Shown: piece after piece, positions 47,605 to 57,376 of the stretch
Position numbering within the stretch: the first letter of the stretch is position 1
How the letters are laid out: each line of letters opens with the position of its first letter
NCBI RefSeq assembly: GCF_019175345.1
Contig: NZ_CP077717.1
Location: forward strand, 844,001 to 908,000
DNA from: Saccharolobus shibatae B12
GTDB taxonomy: Archaea; Thermoproteota; Thermoprotei_A; Sulfolobales; Sulfolobaceae
Direction of reading: 5' to 3'
Length of the DNA: 64,000 bases
Notes under the pieces: model-generated
What the model saw: only the letters and a program-made list of their open reading frames with translations
Database searches by the model: none
Told to the model about the DNA's origin: nothing
Position numbers and translations under genes: made by a program

Positions 47605-48346
47605 TTAAGCTCAATATACTCTCTTTTGCGTCGATTTTAATATTATATGCTCTCAGTAGCCAATCATCTAGAGAAAAATCCCTCTGGTGATTATCAATTT
47701 CAATAACTTCATTTCCGAAGATATCTGAAAGATAACTACATATTTCAAAAAGAGATACTCTGTTACTTCCTACGTTTATTACACCTCTAGCCTCTTTATC
47801 AATAAGTAATTTACTTACCTTAGCTAATGTATTCAAATCAATAATGGACATATAAAAGTTTTTATTACATTTCAAGATTTTTCCCCTTGTAGAAGCTTTA
47901 ATAAATGGAAATAGAAAACCCCTATATGATAGTGAAAATAACGCTCCAACTCTTAAAACCAAGTAATTACCTAAAGTGATAATACTACTTTCTCCAACTA
48001 GTTTGGTTAATCCGTAATAATTCAATGGATTAGGAGTATTATGCTCTTTGTAAAAACCTCTCTTTCCATCATAAATTAGAAAAGAAGAAAGAAATACATT
48101 TACGCTTCCTACCTTAGAACCAGCCCTAGCTATGTTAATAGCATACCACGTGTTAAATGACCAAGCTAAGGGGGGATTCGTGTTACTTTCAAAAATTGGT
48201 ATTTCAAAGGTATGCAGTATCACATCTGGTTTTTCTCTTATAACCTTAGAAGGGCTATCCACTATTATAATCTCATTACTATTACTACCAAGAAATCTGG
48301 CAAAGGCTCTTGCAATCTCTCCTTCATCTGTAACTGCAATTTTCAA
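47579..48346 (-). CDS. NAD-dependent epimerase/RmlD-like reductase
   Basis: This 255-residue short-chain-fold protein has the catalytic YYGLTKLVGE (YxxxK) and LRVGALFS. The nucleotide-binding loop AVTDEGEIARAFARFL lacks the normal GxxGxxG, so cofactor binding may be altered. It resembles dTDP-4-dehydrorhamnose reductase or the MAT2B-type non-catalytic relatives. It leads a tight minus-strand set with HTH-zinc ribbon, HAD and methyltransferase genes. Confidence 0.75.
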   Translation of the reverse strand: MKIAVTDEGEIARAFARFLGSNSNEIIIVDSPSKVIREKPDVILHTFEIPIFESNTNPPLAWSFNTWYAINIARAGSKVGSVNVFLSSFLIYDGKRGFYKEHNTPNPLNYYGLTKLVGESSIITLGNYLVLRVGALFSLSYRGFLFPFIKASTRGKILKCNKNFYMSIIDLNTLAKVSKLLIDKEARGVINVGSNRVSLFEICSYLSDIFGNEVIEIDNHQRDFSLDDWLLRAYNIKIDAKESILSLIEYRLLNN

Positions 48347-48427
48347 TATATATATTATCTCTGCTCTAGAATTAAAAAGTTTCGATGATTATATAGTGTT
48401 GGTTAGGATTATTTAAAAATTATAAAT

Positions 48428-51400
48428 CTAACTCAAGGTTTTGCTTATTTCAGTTGCAATTATAGTTTTTAATTTGTCAGTATTATCCCTTAGTAACTGT
48501 ATGATGGCGGAGATCACTACGTTCTCATCATATTCTTCTGTGACCCTACTTTTCAATAACGAAGTAAAGGGTTGCATAACTTTATCTAATTCAATAGTTG
48601 ATAGAGTATTCGATATTTCTTTTACATACTCAGCTAACACGATTGCCTTATCTATTGAAGACTCAGAGGATTTTTGCCTTATACTACCAGATAGTTTAGA
48701 TGCAATGGTTTTGCCTACATTATCCACTAATTGGACTATAATAGGTTCAATAATTTTCTTATATTCGTCAACACCGGAAGTGGAAAATGATGCTGTATCA
48801 GCTATTAGGTTGACTTGAGAATTAAGAGATGATAGTATACTTGCAATTAGCTCTTTCTTTATGTATTCTTTACTATTCTCATCTAGTTGGAAAGACACTA
48901 CTTGATATTGCACACTTTGTATTCCTAATTTCTCTGCTAAGAATTCTATTAGTGTTACAGCATTTATTCCTACACTTCTGAACTTAGCCGCAGCTAATGG
49001 GCATAGTGTAACTACTTTTCCATATCTTTCTCCTATAGCTCTGGCCATTAAGTCAGCTCTCTTCCCTAAACTCTTTTCTAGGATTGCACCAGAACAACCC
49101 TCAATCTTCTTAACTCTAAATCCCTTTTCGCCTAGCCTTTTAATTACCTCATCGGAATACTCAGAGGAGAAACAAGCTACATGTAGGTTTATATTCTCAT
49201 TACTTCCGTCAATAACAATAGACTTTAGTAGCCTAAGCTCTAATGGCACTACCTCGAAAAACACTTCTGCTCCAGCCAATTTAGAGTAGTCCTTATATGC
49301 TGTGGAGAATGTTCTATAATCTTCGGGCGTTATAGTAATTATTTCTAGTGAATTGTTAACTGTATCTAAATTTTGTTTCATTTTCTCCAAGAACCTATTT
49401 CCGTTTCCACTTATATAATCTAGAAATCCACTATCGGCTGATGTACCTACTACTTTAACCTTTAATCCCATCTTTTTAAGTATTTTTAACGCTGTGATTG
49501 CCACTGCAGGATTACTTACAACATTCTTGCCAACCCATAACACTAATTGACTACTTGGATCATTTACTGATGCTAGCTCTGAATCAGAAAAGATGGATAG
49601 CTCTACCGTTGGTTCCTCTGGTAATTTCTTAGCAACTAGACTGTTTAATTTGATCAATAGTGTGGAAATCGGAATTCGTGCTGGACATACACCATCACAA
49701 AGACCACATTTATGGCAACCTGAAACCTCAGCTATTACACTATCCGGTATGTCAATGGAACCGTTTAATTCATAATAAGCTATTGCACCCCTAACGAAAT
49801 CAAACATACCCTTTGGAGCATAAGGCCATTGAGGAATTAGCCTATATTGTGGGCAAACAGTAACACACATTGCACAATCTATGCACATAAGGCTATAATC
49901 AGCGAAATCCTCCAAATACCTCCTCACATGCTTAAAACCCTCAACCTCGCCACCGGGAGATAATCTTTTAACAAAGCCAATCGCAAACCTAAAGTTTAAG
50001 GCCTCTTGTTGCCTTCTTGGAATTTCTAGAACAGCCTTAGCCCTATTCTTAGGATCAAAAAGCTTACCGGGATTAAAAATTTCATTCGGATCAGTCTCTT
50101 CCTTATACTTCCTTATAACTTCGTATCTATCAACTCCTAAATCACTAAATGTTTTCCCCATACTGTTCAATCTATTTTTGGTGTATTTGTGAGCGAAGAT
50201 ACCTACTGATAAAAGGGAACCATCAACTTTTACGAATTCGTCCATCATCAGCGTGTTCTTAGCTAAATCATACAATATCTTCTTATCAACTGGACTTACT
50301 GAAATCTGAGTAAATGCGTTAACTAAAAGAATCTCCCTCCTCTCTAAAGCTATATCTACATCAAATCCACCATCGGGGGATAGCTCACCTAATTTGCCTA
50401 TAGACTTTTCTAGATTCTTTAATAAATCTAAAAGCCTAGTATAATGTATTAAGCCATGCTGATGTATCAGTAGGCCTTGTGTTCTTAATGCTGCTGCAAC
50501 ACCGTGATTAAATGACCACCAACCAGTCCATTCTCCTTCAAAAACTTTACCTCCATAAGACTGGGCAATCTTATAGATTTTAGGTTCGACTAGAGGTGAT
50601 CTAGGAGATGGGTAAAGTATTACCATATTCCATTTTTGAGGTTCTAATGGGGCCTTATACTTCTCAGCCATATACGTGGAAATATATGGACCTCTAACCT
50701 GAACGTGCCAAGCTGGGATTACTTCCCTATAAAACTCTCCTACTGCGTGCATCATCTGATCTAAATTATCAAACGATATTACCATAGCTTCGGTTGGAGC
50801 GAAATTCCTAAGCTTTAACCCAGCTTTAACTATTATACCAGTAGTACCTTCTGCTCCGCAAGCTAACGCTAGATCCTTGCCCTCTAATCTAACTAAATCC
50901 CCTTTTGGATTTACCATTTCAACGAAGCTTACATTGTCTGAAATAAAACCATATTCATATGAACCTATTCCTAAAGAATCACTAGCTATCCCTCCTCCCA
51001 CAGTGGAATCGTATGAAGATGGGAAAGTCCTTAATTGCAGTCCCTTCTGCTGAGCATAGATATCAACAAGCTTCCAAGTAGCACCAGGCTCCACTATTGC
51101 ATTCTTATTAGCCTCATCTATAGTTACGTTGGTCATCTTTGAAAAGTCGAGTAATATTCCACCATCTGCTGGTATTGCATTACCATATCTATTTGTACCT
51201 CTGCCATAAGGCACTATTGGTATTTTATATTTGAGTCCTAATCTAACTACGTTAATTATATCTTCCACCGACCTAGGGTAAACAACGTAGTCGGGGACAA
51301 TATTAATCTTTATTCCAGACCAGACTAGTTCTGGGACGAAGCCGAAATCTACTGAATGGGATAACCTCTCTACTAATTCGTCATGAAAATTATCCCCTAG

Positions 51401-51430
51401 TAAACTTTTCAAATCCTCTGCCAAACCCAT
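48428..51430 (-). CDS. FAD/Fe-S oxidoreductase, GlcD-GlpC fusion, 1000 residues
   Basis: An FAD-binding type 4 domain (VPYGRGTNRYGNAIPADGG) and its C-terminal substrate domain fill residues 1-480. Two [4Fe-4S] motifs follow at about 520-600 (CIDCAMCVTVCP and CHKCGLCDGVCP). A partly degenerate CCG-like cysteine domain (ACFS, EGCSG, TLCP) reaches about 840, and the last 150 residues are helical. Glycolate or D-lactate is the likely substrate, with electrons passed to the respiratory chain. Its length is typical of fused archaeal GlcD proteins. Confidence 0.88.
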   Translation of the reverse strand: MGLAEDLKSLLGDNFHDELVERLSHSVDFGFVPELVWSGIKINIVPDYVVYPRSVEDIINVVRLGLKYKIPIVPYGRGTNRYGNAIPADGGILLDFSKMTNVTIDEANKNAIVEPGATWKLVDIYAQQKGLQLRTFPSSYDSTVGGGIASDSLGIGSYEYGFISDNVSFVEMVNPKGDLVRLEGKDLALACGAEGTTGIIVKAGLKLRNFAPTEAMVISFDNLDQMMHAVGEFYREVIPAWHVQVRGPYISTYMAEKYKAPLEPQKWNMVILYPSPRSPLVEPKIYKIAQSYGGKVFEGEWTGWWSFNHGVAAALRTQGLLIHQHGLIHYTRLLDLLKNLEKSIGKLGELSPDGGFDVDIALERREILLVNAFTQISVSPVDKKILYDLAKNTLMMDEFVKVDGSLLSVGIFAHKYTKNRLNSMGKTFSDLGVDRYEVIRKYKEETDPNEIFNPGKLFDPKNRAKAVLEIPRRQQEALNFRFAIGFVKRLSPGGEVEGFKHVRRYLEDFADYSLMCIDCAMCVTVCPQYRLIPQWPYAPKGMFDFVRGAIAYYELNGSIDIPDSVIAEVSGCHKCGLCDGVCPARIPISTLLIKLNSLVAKKLPEEPTVELSIFSDSELASVNDPSSQLVLWVGKNVVSNPAVAITALKILKKMGLKVKVVGTSADSGFLDYISGNGNRFLEKMKQNLDTVNNSLEIITITPEDYRTFSTAYKDYSKLAGAEVFFEVVPLELRLLKSIVIDGSNENINLHVACFSSEYSDEVIKRLGEKGFRVKKIEGCSGAILEKSLGKRADLMARAIGERYGKVVTLCPLAAAKFRSVGINAVTLIEFLAEKLGIQSVQYQVVSFQLDENSKEYIKKELIASILSSLNSQVNLIADTASFSTSGVDEYKKIIEPIIVQLVDNVGKTIASKLSGSIRQKSSESSIDKAIVLAEYVKEISNTLSTIELDKVMQPFTSLLKSRVTEEYDENVVISAIIQLLRDNTDKLKTIIATEISKTLS

Positions 51431-51468
51431 ATTACTATACCCTTAAATGTTATATATTATTCTAGCAT

Positions 51469-51888
51469 TTATATATTCTTTAAAGTCTCTATTATTGTTT
51501 TTTGTACGTACTCGTAATACTCCCTCGTCTGTTCTCTTCTTGGTACGAAATCTTTCATTATATCTGGATCTTGGGACCACGTTGGAACTATATGAAAATG
51601 AGAGTGAAATACCACTTGTCCCGCGCTCTTTCCAATATTAGTTAATATTCTTATACCATCAGCGTTTAAAGCTTTCTTTACTGCAATTGAAATCTTTCTT
51701 ACAGCTGTACATAAATATGGTATAACGTCTTCAGAAATCTCTAAAAAATTCTCATAATGTGTTCTAGGTACTACCAAAGTATGTCCTGGCGTAATTGGAA
51801 ATTTATCCAGAAACGCCACTACCCTATCGTCACTATACACGATATACCCATGGTCTCTTCCTTCAACAATATTGCAGAAGATGCACAT
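51469..51888 (-). CDS. HIT-family nucleotide hydrolase/transferase
   Basis: A 139-residue HIT protein. MCIFCNIVEGRDHGYIVY is the classic N-terminus, and the histidine triad is HSHFHIVP at about residue 97. The family hydrolyses nucleoside phosphoramidates or dinucleoside polyphosphates. It ends about 40 bp from the FAD oxidoreductase gene on the same strand. Confidence 0.93.
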   Translation of the reverse strand: MCIFCNIVEGRDHGYIVYSDDRVVAFLDKFPITPGHTLVVPRTHYENFLEISEDVIPYLCTAVRKISIAVKKALNADGIRILTNIGKSAGQVVFHSHFHIVPTWSQDPDIMKDFVPRREQTREYYEYVQKTIIETLKNI

Positions 51889-51952
51889 CTGTATTGAACC
51901 CTCATTATTACAAAATTATAAATTTAGTTACAGCTGAAAACCTAGCACTTTA

Positions 51953-53174
51953 CGGTAGACCCAAAATCACCTCCCTAAAAATAAATCTATTACATTAATA
52001 AGCATATTTATTAGTTTAAATAGAAAATTTTCCAGATTGAATAAATCACCAGGAAACAAAAGGATAAGCAATAATCTGAACTCTTCCCTCCTCACCACAC
52101 CCTTAAATATGGTGTACAAGGAGTAGAAAACCATGGCCAGCACGAAGATCAACGTGCGGAAGACGAACTTAGTGGAACTGGTGAAGGGAAGGAAAGCCTT
52201 GATGTTCCTGTAAGAGGTCTCTATGGGACTCCTTACCTTATTGTACAACCTCAACACCTCCTTCTTCGGTAGGTCAAGATTAGTCGCCCTAGCGAAGTAA
52301 ACAACCTTCTTCTTCCTCTTGATTTTCTCCCTGCGATACACGATCAGCCTGAACTTAACCTGTTCATCCCTCCTATGCCTCTTACTATTTGTCATGTACT
52401 CTCCATCAAACTCCTCATAGACTTTCACGTCCCCAACGGGAACTCCGATTATATAATTGAACTGCGAAATGAAGTTAAGCACATCAACTGTGTAGAAACC
52501 CGCATCAAGAGCTATTAACCTTATCTTGAATCCCATTGCAACAACTTGCTCCACGAGGATCTTCACGATATCATCCTTGGTCATCCCGTTCACATGTGTG
52601 ACGAAAGCCAGTAGGAGTACTTTCCCATCATGTTTAGTCGTTGCTGTTGCGTAGTTCCACGAGTTTCCCTTTTCCGAGCTTCCGAGTCCTTCCACCGGTT
52701 TCCCGTACCAAGTTTTGGTGGTCCAGTCTATTGAAATGTCTATTTCCTTTTCTCCCTTTAGCGTCTCCAAGGATATTTTCCTCACTTGTTCCAAGAGTTT
52801 CTCAACTACTTCCACACCTTGCTCCTCCGCGTAATTCCTCACGGTTTGTGGTGATACGTTGTATGCGCTTGACTTGTTTTCTATGGAGTCGTTCCATAAA
52901 CACGCGGAGACTAGCGTTTTTTCTACGTTCTCTGCCTTTTTTCCTTGGAAGTCTAACATGGAAAGTAATTTATATCCTATTTGTTGAATGTTATTTTGGT
53001 GGGGAAGACAAGGTGTTATCACCTTGGTTCACCTCGTGATAATACCGTCTTCCTCACCTTAAGCTTTTCTTCAATTTGTTGAACTCCTAATATAGTTATA
53101 AATTCCATTTATTTTCTATAAAATTAATAGTACCTTACCGGAATTATTTTTGTAAAATGATTTTGGGTCTACCG
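51953..53174 (-). mobile_element. ISH3-type insertion sequence, 1222 bp (ISC1225-like)
   Basis: Perfect 17-bp inverted ends CGGTAGACCCAAAATCA bound the element. A 4-bp duplication TTTA flanks it (51949-51952 and 53175-53178). It carries one intact transposase gene. The size is close to that of ISC1225 from S. solfataricus (from memory). It lies 60 bp from the start of the HIT gene and may have displaced that gene's original promoter. Confidence 0.88.
51967..53022 (-). CDS. ISH3/IS4-type DDE transposase
   Basis: A 351-residue transposase. Catalytic Asp residues are in ISIDWTTKTWYG and LIALDAGFYTVD. The Glu is in YNKVRSPIETSYRNIKAF, close to the Y-R-E-K signature of IS4-like enzymes (R-x3-E-x6-K). 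The ORF is uninterrupted and GC-richer than host genes, with basic clusters (REKIKRKKKV). It appears functional. Confidence 0.92.
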   Translation of the reverse strand: MITPCLPHQNNIQQIGYKLLSMLDFQGKKAENVEKTLVSACLWNDSIENKSSAYNVSPQTVRNYAEEQGVEVVEKLLEQVRKISLETLKGEKEIDISIDWTTKTWYGKPVEGLGSSEKGNSWNYATATTKHDGKVLLLAFVTHVNGMTKDDIVKILVEQVVAMGFKIRLIALDAGFYTVDVLNFISQFNYIIGVPVGDVKVYEEFDGEYMTNSKRHRRDEQVKFRLIVYRREKIKRKKKVVYFARATNLDLPKKEVLRLYNKVRSPIETSYRNIKAFLPFTSSTKFVFRTLIFVLAMVFYSLYTIFKGVVRREEFRLLLILLFPGDLFNLENFLFKLINMLINVIDLFLGR

Positions 53175-53386
53175 TTTAGGGTGGGAGGAAGCCAGAAAAA
53201 TCCCTTACTTTTTAAACTATATAACTGGATTCCTTTATCAATGAAGTTCCCGTCTTCGATTTGGGTTTGGTAACTTGCTTTAGAGCATATTATAAAAATC
53301 CACTTTAATAAATCACCTAGATTTTAAGGTTTTAAAAAAGCAGATAATAACAGAAGTATTCCTAATTTTTGTAAAATCAAACTGAG
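53175..53386. other. Intergenic after the IS, no gene seen
   Basis: About 210 bp of AT-rich DNA carry a GC-richer patch (AGGGTGGGAGGAAGCC at 53178-53193). The patch and the phrase GTTCCCGTCTTCG may be old mobile-element scraps, but no ends or ORF can be defined. Confidence 0.3.
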
Positions 53387-53602
53387 TCAGATACTAAACT
53401 TAGCTTTAATATAATCACCTTTTTCAGTTATTAATTCTATAATATGATCACCCTTTATAGGGGTAAAATCGTTTATCTCTATTGCTATATTTTTAACTCC
53501 ATAGGGTATATACTCTGGATTATAGCTATACGCCATCTTACCATCTACTCTGATCGCTACAATCTTACCAGAAACCTTATCGGTTTGCAGCCAAACCTTC
53601 AT
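53387..53602 (-). CDS. Small conserved hypothetical protein, 71 residues
   Basis: This is a short soluble protein predicted to be all-beta: MKVWLQTDKVSGKIVAIRVD, then VKNIAIEINDF and HIIELITEKGDYIKAKF. No family is recognised. A ribosome-binding site is not obvious, and an AT-rich promoter-like stretch precedes the ATG. It is divergent from the DedA-like gene with a 55-bp gap. Confidence 0.5.
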   Translation of the reverse strand: MKVWLQTDKVSGKIVAIRVDGKMAYSYNPEYIPYGVKNIAIEINDFTPIKGDHIIELITEKGDYIKAKFSI

Positions 53603-53657
53603 ATCTATAAACTTCCTTGCATAATGTTTAAAAGTAATAACGCTATGCTATAAAATA

Positions 53658-54263
53658 GTGTTAACAACCCAAGAACTAATAGTAATATTCGTCATCTCGT
53701 TCATAACAAATGCAACACCGTTCTTTGGAGCTCCTTACACCCTAATAACTACGTCAATATTAATAAAGAGTGGAGTATCTCCTCTATCCCTAATCTTGGC
53801 CATAGTATTAAGCGGGCTCGGAGCGTCATTATCTAAGTTAGTAATGTACGCATTGGGAATAGCCATAAGAAAACCTCTAAAAAACAATAAGAATATCCTC
53901 TTTATAGAGAAAATCAGTAAGAGTTACGGATTTTATATTGCGTTATTAATATTATCCATACTACCAATTCTACCATTAGACGACTATATATTTCTCGCAG
54001 GGGGAATAGCTAAGCTTTCCGTCTTTAAGATGGTAGTGGTTTCAATAATAAGTAAGATTATAAAAAGTGCAATTGAGATAAGCGTAGAACTAGCTGGAAT
54101 ATCTTTACTAGCCTCAGTACTTGGTATAAACGCATTTGAACTTTCCCTAATTTCCATTCTTGTATTCGTTTTATTAGGAATTCTCTTGTTTAAATTAGAT
54201 TGGGAACAACTTCTGAGGAAAGGAGAAAAATTCTTAAGAGAAAAACTAAAAATTAATTTATGA
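53658..54263 (+). CDS. DedA/VTT-domain-like membrane protein
   Basis: A 201-residue protein with five or six hydrophobic segments and a basic C-terminus (LRKGEKFLREKLKINL). ATPFFGAPYTLITTSILI and ILPILPLDDYIFLAGGIAKL resemble the re-entrant motifs of the DedA/VTT family, which flip or scramble lipids. It starts at GTG 53658. Its stop overlaps the Nudix gene by four bases (ATGA), so the two are coupled. Confidence 0.65.
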   Translation: MLTTQELIVIFVISFITNATPFFGAPYTLITTSILIKSGVSPLSLILAIVLSGLGASLSKLVMYALGIAIRKPLKNNKNILFIEKISKSYGFYIALLILSILPILPLDDYIFLAGGIAKLSVFKMVVVSIISKIIKSAIEISVELAGISLLASVLGINAFELSLISILVFVLLGILLFKLDWEQLLRKGEKFLREKLKINL

Positions 54264-54760
54264 AAATTTTTGGTGGTAAAAAATTTGAAGTATTTATAGA
54301 TAAGGTGAAATTGCCTAACGGATATGAAAGGGAATTAGAGTTCGTGAAGCATAGGGGTTCTGTCGTAATAATACCTAGAATAAACAATGAAATAATAATG
54401 ATAAGACAATTTAGGCCTGTAATAGGTAAATGGATATACGAGTTGCCAGCAGGGACGATTGAGGAAGGAGAAGAGCCATTAAATACTGCTAAAAGAGAAT
54501 TAATCGAGGAAATAGGATATGAAGCTGGGAAAATAAAAGAAATAATAGGTTTCTACGCTTCGCCTGGCATAACTACTGAGTATATGAGGTTATATTTAGC
54601 TGAAGATCTCATATACGTTGGAGCTAAACCGGAACCATATGAAATCATAGAACCCATTAGGGTAAATATAGATGAGGCAATAAAAATGATAAGGGAAAGG
54701 AAAATAGAAGACGCAAAAACGATAATAGGAGTGTTTGCGTTAAAGGAACTCTTAAAATAA
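54260..54760 (+). CDS. Nudix hydrolase, ADP-ribose pyrophosphatase-like
   Basis: A 166-residue Nudix enzyme. The Nudix box is GTIEEGEEPLNTAKRELIEE followed by IGYE, with all catalytic Glu residues present. The upstream RQFRPVIGKWIYELPAG and downstream YASPGITTEYMRLYLAEDL are typical of ADP-ribose pyrophosphatases. It likely cleaves ADP-ribose or a related NDP-sugar. ATG overlaps the previous stop. Confidence 0.93.
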   Translation: MKIFGGKKFEVFIDKVKLPNGYERELEFVKHRGSVVIIPRINNEIIMIRQFRPVIGKWIYELPAGTIEEGEEPLNTAKRELIEEIGYEAGKIKEIIGFYASPGITTEYMRLYLAEDLIYVGAKPEPYEIIEPIRVNIDEAIKMIRERKIEDAKTIIGVFALKELLK

Positions 54761-54809
54761 AAAAGAAAAACATAGAAAAATTTAAAATTATTTAATACTA
54801 TAAAATGTT

Positions 54810-55152
54810 ATGGCGAAGTTCCTAATCGTTATTAAATCGCAAGATGAATTGAACGTAAATACTGCAGTTAACGTGGCAAATGGATTAAAGATGATGGGTG
54901 CAGAGGATGTGAAAAATTGTATTTTTAGGCCCAGCTATAACAGCACTCTACAGTAAAAATAGATTGTCAGAGATAGTTAAAAAGAACGCTGATTCCCTTA
55001 AGAAAAATTCTGTCAAAGTTTTCACATGTGAAATGGCCATGAAAAATTATAATGTGAATAAAGATAGTCTAGTATATGTAGATGAGATAAGTAGGGGTGC
55101 TGATGTTATAGTAAAAATGGCTAACAAAGGATATGAAATATTAACATTTTAA
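54810..55152 (+). pseudogene. DsrE-like protein with a one-base frameshift
   Basis: The reading frame from ATG 54810 (MAKFLIVIKSQDELNVNTAV) runs to a run of five A residues at 54912-54916. Beyond it, the +1 frame continues as IVFLGPAITALYSKNRLSE to the stop at 55152. Removing one A restores one DsrE/DsrF-like protein of about 113 residues. It is either a recent mutation, a sequencing error, or slippage-dependent expression. It is the only lesion in the gene. Confidence 0.8.
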
Positions 55153-55820
55153 ATTAAAAATAGATCTAAGCCTTTCAGTTCTCCAACTATTATTGGTTCT
55201 TCTTTTGTTATCCATTTTCTTGCCTTGACTTCTCTGAGAGCCTCTACCACTTCAACCCAATTCTCTAGCTCAGGAATCTCATAAACTACAACGAACTCGT
55301 AATCGCCTACCCCAAAGGAGTAAGTGGTATATGACCTAATTCCCTTGTTCTTTGGATGAGTCCTAGCAGTTTCAATATGCTCTTTCATGATTTTTTCCCT
55401 TTCTTCAAAAGGTAGAAGATACCATTCTACGTCCTTTTTCATTGGATATGCTACAAAATACCTTAAAGGCTCTAATGAGAGAACCTTCTTAATGTCAAAA
55501 TTGCCTCTTGTATATGGCGACGACCTATATATGGAAAATAAGGATAATGATTCATAACCTAAATCCCTTATTTTAGAAAGTAAAGTATATTTAAATTCTA
55601 ATAATTTTGACGTATCGGAGGAAGTTACCCAATAAATAATATCACTATCATTCCTAAGAGAGATATATCTTTTTAGTGAAATTAGATTATTCCTAAACTG
55701 TGATTCCACAGATTCTATCTCATTTATTATATCCCTTCTCTCTTCTCTACTACTACTCCACCATCTATTTGAAAGCTTTATTGAGGAAATGTAAAAGTAT
55801 GCTAAACTATTTTGGCTCAT
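55149..55820 (-). CDS. Chlorite dismutase family heme protein (HemQ-like)
   Basis: This 223-residue protein has the Cld fold pattern with YFVAYPMKKDVEWYLLPFEE, HIETARTHP and SYTTYSFGVGDYEFVVVYEI. Members of this family in archaea bind heme and act as coproheme decarboxylases or peroxidases. The conserved histidine in the REKIMKEHIE segment is a candidate axial-region residue. It overlaps the next upstream gene by 14 bp and the DsrE-like gene's end by four. Confidence 0.85.
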   Translation of the reverse strand: MSQNSLAYFYISSIKLSNRWWSSSREERRDIINEIESVESQFRNNLISLKRYISLRNDSDIIYWVTSSDTSKLLEFKYTLLSKIRDLGYESLSLFSIYRSSPYTRGNFDIKKVLSLEPLRYFVAYPMKKDVEWYLLPFEEREKIMKEHIETARTHPKNKGIRSYTTYSFGVGDYEFVVVYEIPELENWVEVVEALREVKARKWITKEEPIIVGELKGLDLFLI

Positions 55821-56994
55821 TATCCTCTAAGTCTTGAATAATGTCATTATACAATATTAATACTTCTTCCAAATTTGCCAAATAAGCTATAAAGTTGTTG
55901 GATAAATTCTGTCTAACGTATTCATCAAGTAAATCTAAACCATCTGCCGTAGGACCATTTATTATTCTTTCAACATACTCTTCAAATTTTTTCTTTGAAT
56001 CAGCAAGTATTATAAAAGCTATGGGTATAATGCTTAATATATCCTTAGATGAAGCATTAACATCCTTTACTACATCTGAGCTAACTCCACTATAGTGAAT
56101 AGAACTTAACCCATATTTCTTAGTTACTCTACTTTCAACCTTATTTTTCAACTTATCTATGGATAAAGGTAGGTTAGAAATAGGAGATGGATTGCCAACA
56201 ATAATATCTACCCCAACACTATTGGAAATTCTATCTAAGTACATTATTGCCCTAAGCAAGCTGGCTAATTTGTGTTTTTTGACTGAGCTGGGCTTCTTTC
56301 CCACGTTAAACCCTATAAGGTATTTGAAGATACAGCCTGCGTAAATAGTTTTACCATTTTGTATAGGATTTTCTGCTGGTAATAGATTATATTCTACAAA
56401 CTCCCTATAAATCAAAGTATATTCCTCTTCGTTTATCGAAGACTTTAAGTAGTCTTCGAAGTTCTCTATTTTTTCTCTCCTCGATTCAACAACTTGGCCT
56501 AACTCGTTGTATTTCTTAATTATTGGAGGATTATACGACATGTCAATAAATATTTGAAGTATAGGAAAGGAATCCTCACTCCTTAATACAGTGGCTGCGT
56601 AAGCGTTGTTAGGAAATTTGACAACGCCCACTATTACTCTAGAATTAACATCGCTAGATAGCGCTACATGCTTTGAAGAAGCTAAGGCTAATCTTTCCAT
56701 ATCGAACCATTCTTTACTTAATCGTAGAGTCTCTGAATTGGTGTCAATATTTCCGTAATTGTAAACTATTGAATCTACCTTTAGTTCCTCCGCTACTTCC
56801 TCTATTACATCCTTAATGAGAGAATCTATTTGAGGAATTGGTGGTAATATATAGTGTTCCTCAGTCTTATATATATGGACGCCATTATCTTGTAGTTTTA
56901 TTAACATTATCTCCTTTCTGTTACCCTTATCGTCAATTAGAGAGCATAGAATCTCTGGTTTTTCAGGATTTGAGTATACTTCTAATAGCCCCAC
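55807..56994 (-). CDS. Conserved hypothetical protein, 395 residues
   Basis: I do not recognise the family. It is a soluble, acidic protein. Segments such as HVALSSDVNSRVIVGVVKFP, GVDIIVGNPSPISNLPLSID and LADSKKKFEEYVERIINGP suggest an RNase H-like or nuclease-like alternation of strands and helices, but no catalytic set can be named. Its gene overlaps the chlorite-dismutase-family gene, so the two are coexpressed. Confidence 0.5.
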   Translation of the reverse strand: MGLLEVYSNPEKPEILCSLIDDKGNRKEIMLIKLQDNGVHIYKTEEHYILPPIPQIDSLIKDVIEEVAEELKVDSIVYNYGNIDTNSETLRLSKEWFDMERLALASSKHVALSSDVNSRVIVGVVKFPNNAYAATVLRSEDSFPILQIFIDMSYNPPIIKKYNELGQVVESRREKIENFEDYLKSSINEEEYTLIYREFVEYNLLPAENPIQNGKTIYAGCIFKYLIGFNVGKKPSSVKKHKLASLLRAIMYLDRISNSVGVDIIVGNPSPISNLPLSIDKLKNKVESRVTKKYGLSSIHYSGVSSDVVKDVNASSKDILSIIPIAFIILADSKKKFEEYVERIINGPTADGLDLLDEYVRQNLSNNFIAYLANLEEVLILYNDIIQDLEDNEPK

Positions 56995-57043
56995 TTATCC
57001 CATCCTACTTAAATTTGTTAATACAGATACTTTTATTAGGATT

Positions 57044-57217
57044 ATGGTAGAAAAACCTTTTCCAAGCTCAATAGCAATACTTCATCCACTACCAGCTAAT
57101 TCTCCCTATTTCTTAGGTAAGTTTTACTCCAAACCTCATTATAATAATGTTGTCATTCGAAAACAGTTCTCCCATCATATAGAGAGATATTTAGCTCAAA
57201 ACTTCTCCATACCTTAA
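57044..57217 (+). CDS. Small ORF, 57 residues, uncertain
   Basis: An ORF starts at ATG 57044 and encodes MVEKPFPSSIAILHPLPANS and then YFLGKFYSKPHYNNVVIRK, ending NFSIP. The codon pattern looks natural, but no family is recognised. It may be a real small gene or the 5' stump of a lost one. The promoter would overlap the start of the divergent 395-residue gene. Confidence 0.3.
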   Translation: MVEKPFPSSIAILHPLPANSPYFLGKFYSKPHYNNVVIRKQFSHHIERYLAQNFSIP

Positions 57218-57376
57218 AAGGTCCCCCCGCATAAGTTCTATGTGATAGGATTAAGAGTGACATATATATTCATTTAAATCTAAATGTAAGGCATTAGCCA
57301 GCTATAACTTTATCTGGATTACGAATATCTAAAATAAGTGATAAATAAAGATAAATCAGTAGAGTCGCTGATATAA

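Noticed and set aside
52641-53039. 132-codon plus-strand ORF opposite the ISH3-type transposase
   Set aside because: It is a shadow of the transposase gene, which has clear catalytic motifs.
55807-56994. NurA-type nuclease for the 395-residue protein
   Set aside because: Some strand-helix alternation is suggestive, but the conserved acidic residues of NurA cannot be placed and no HerA, Mre11 or Rad50 gene is adjacent.
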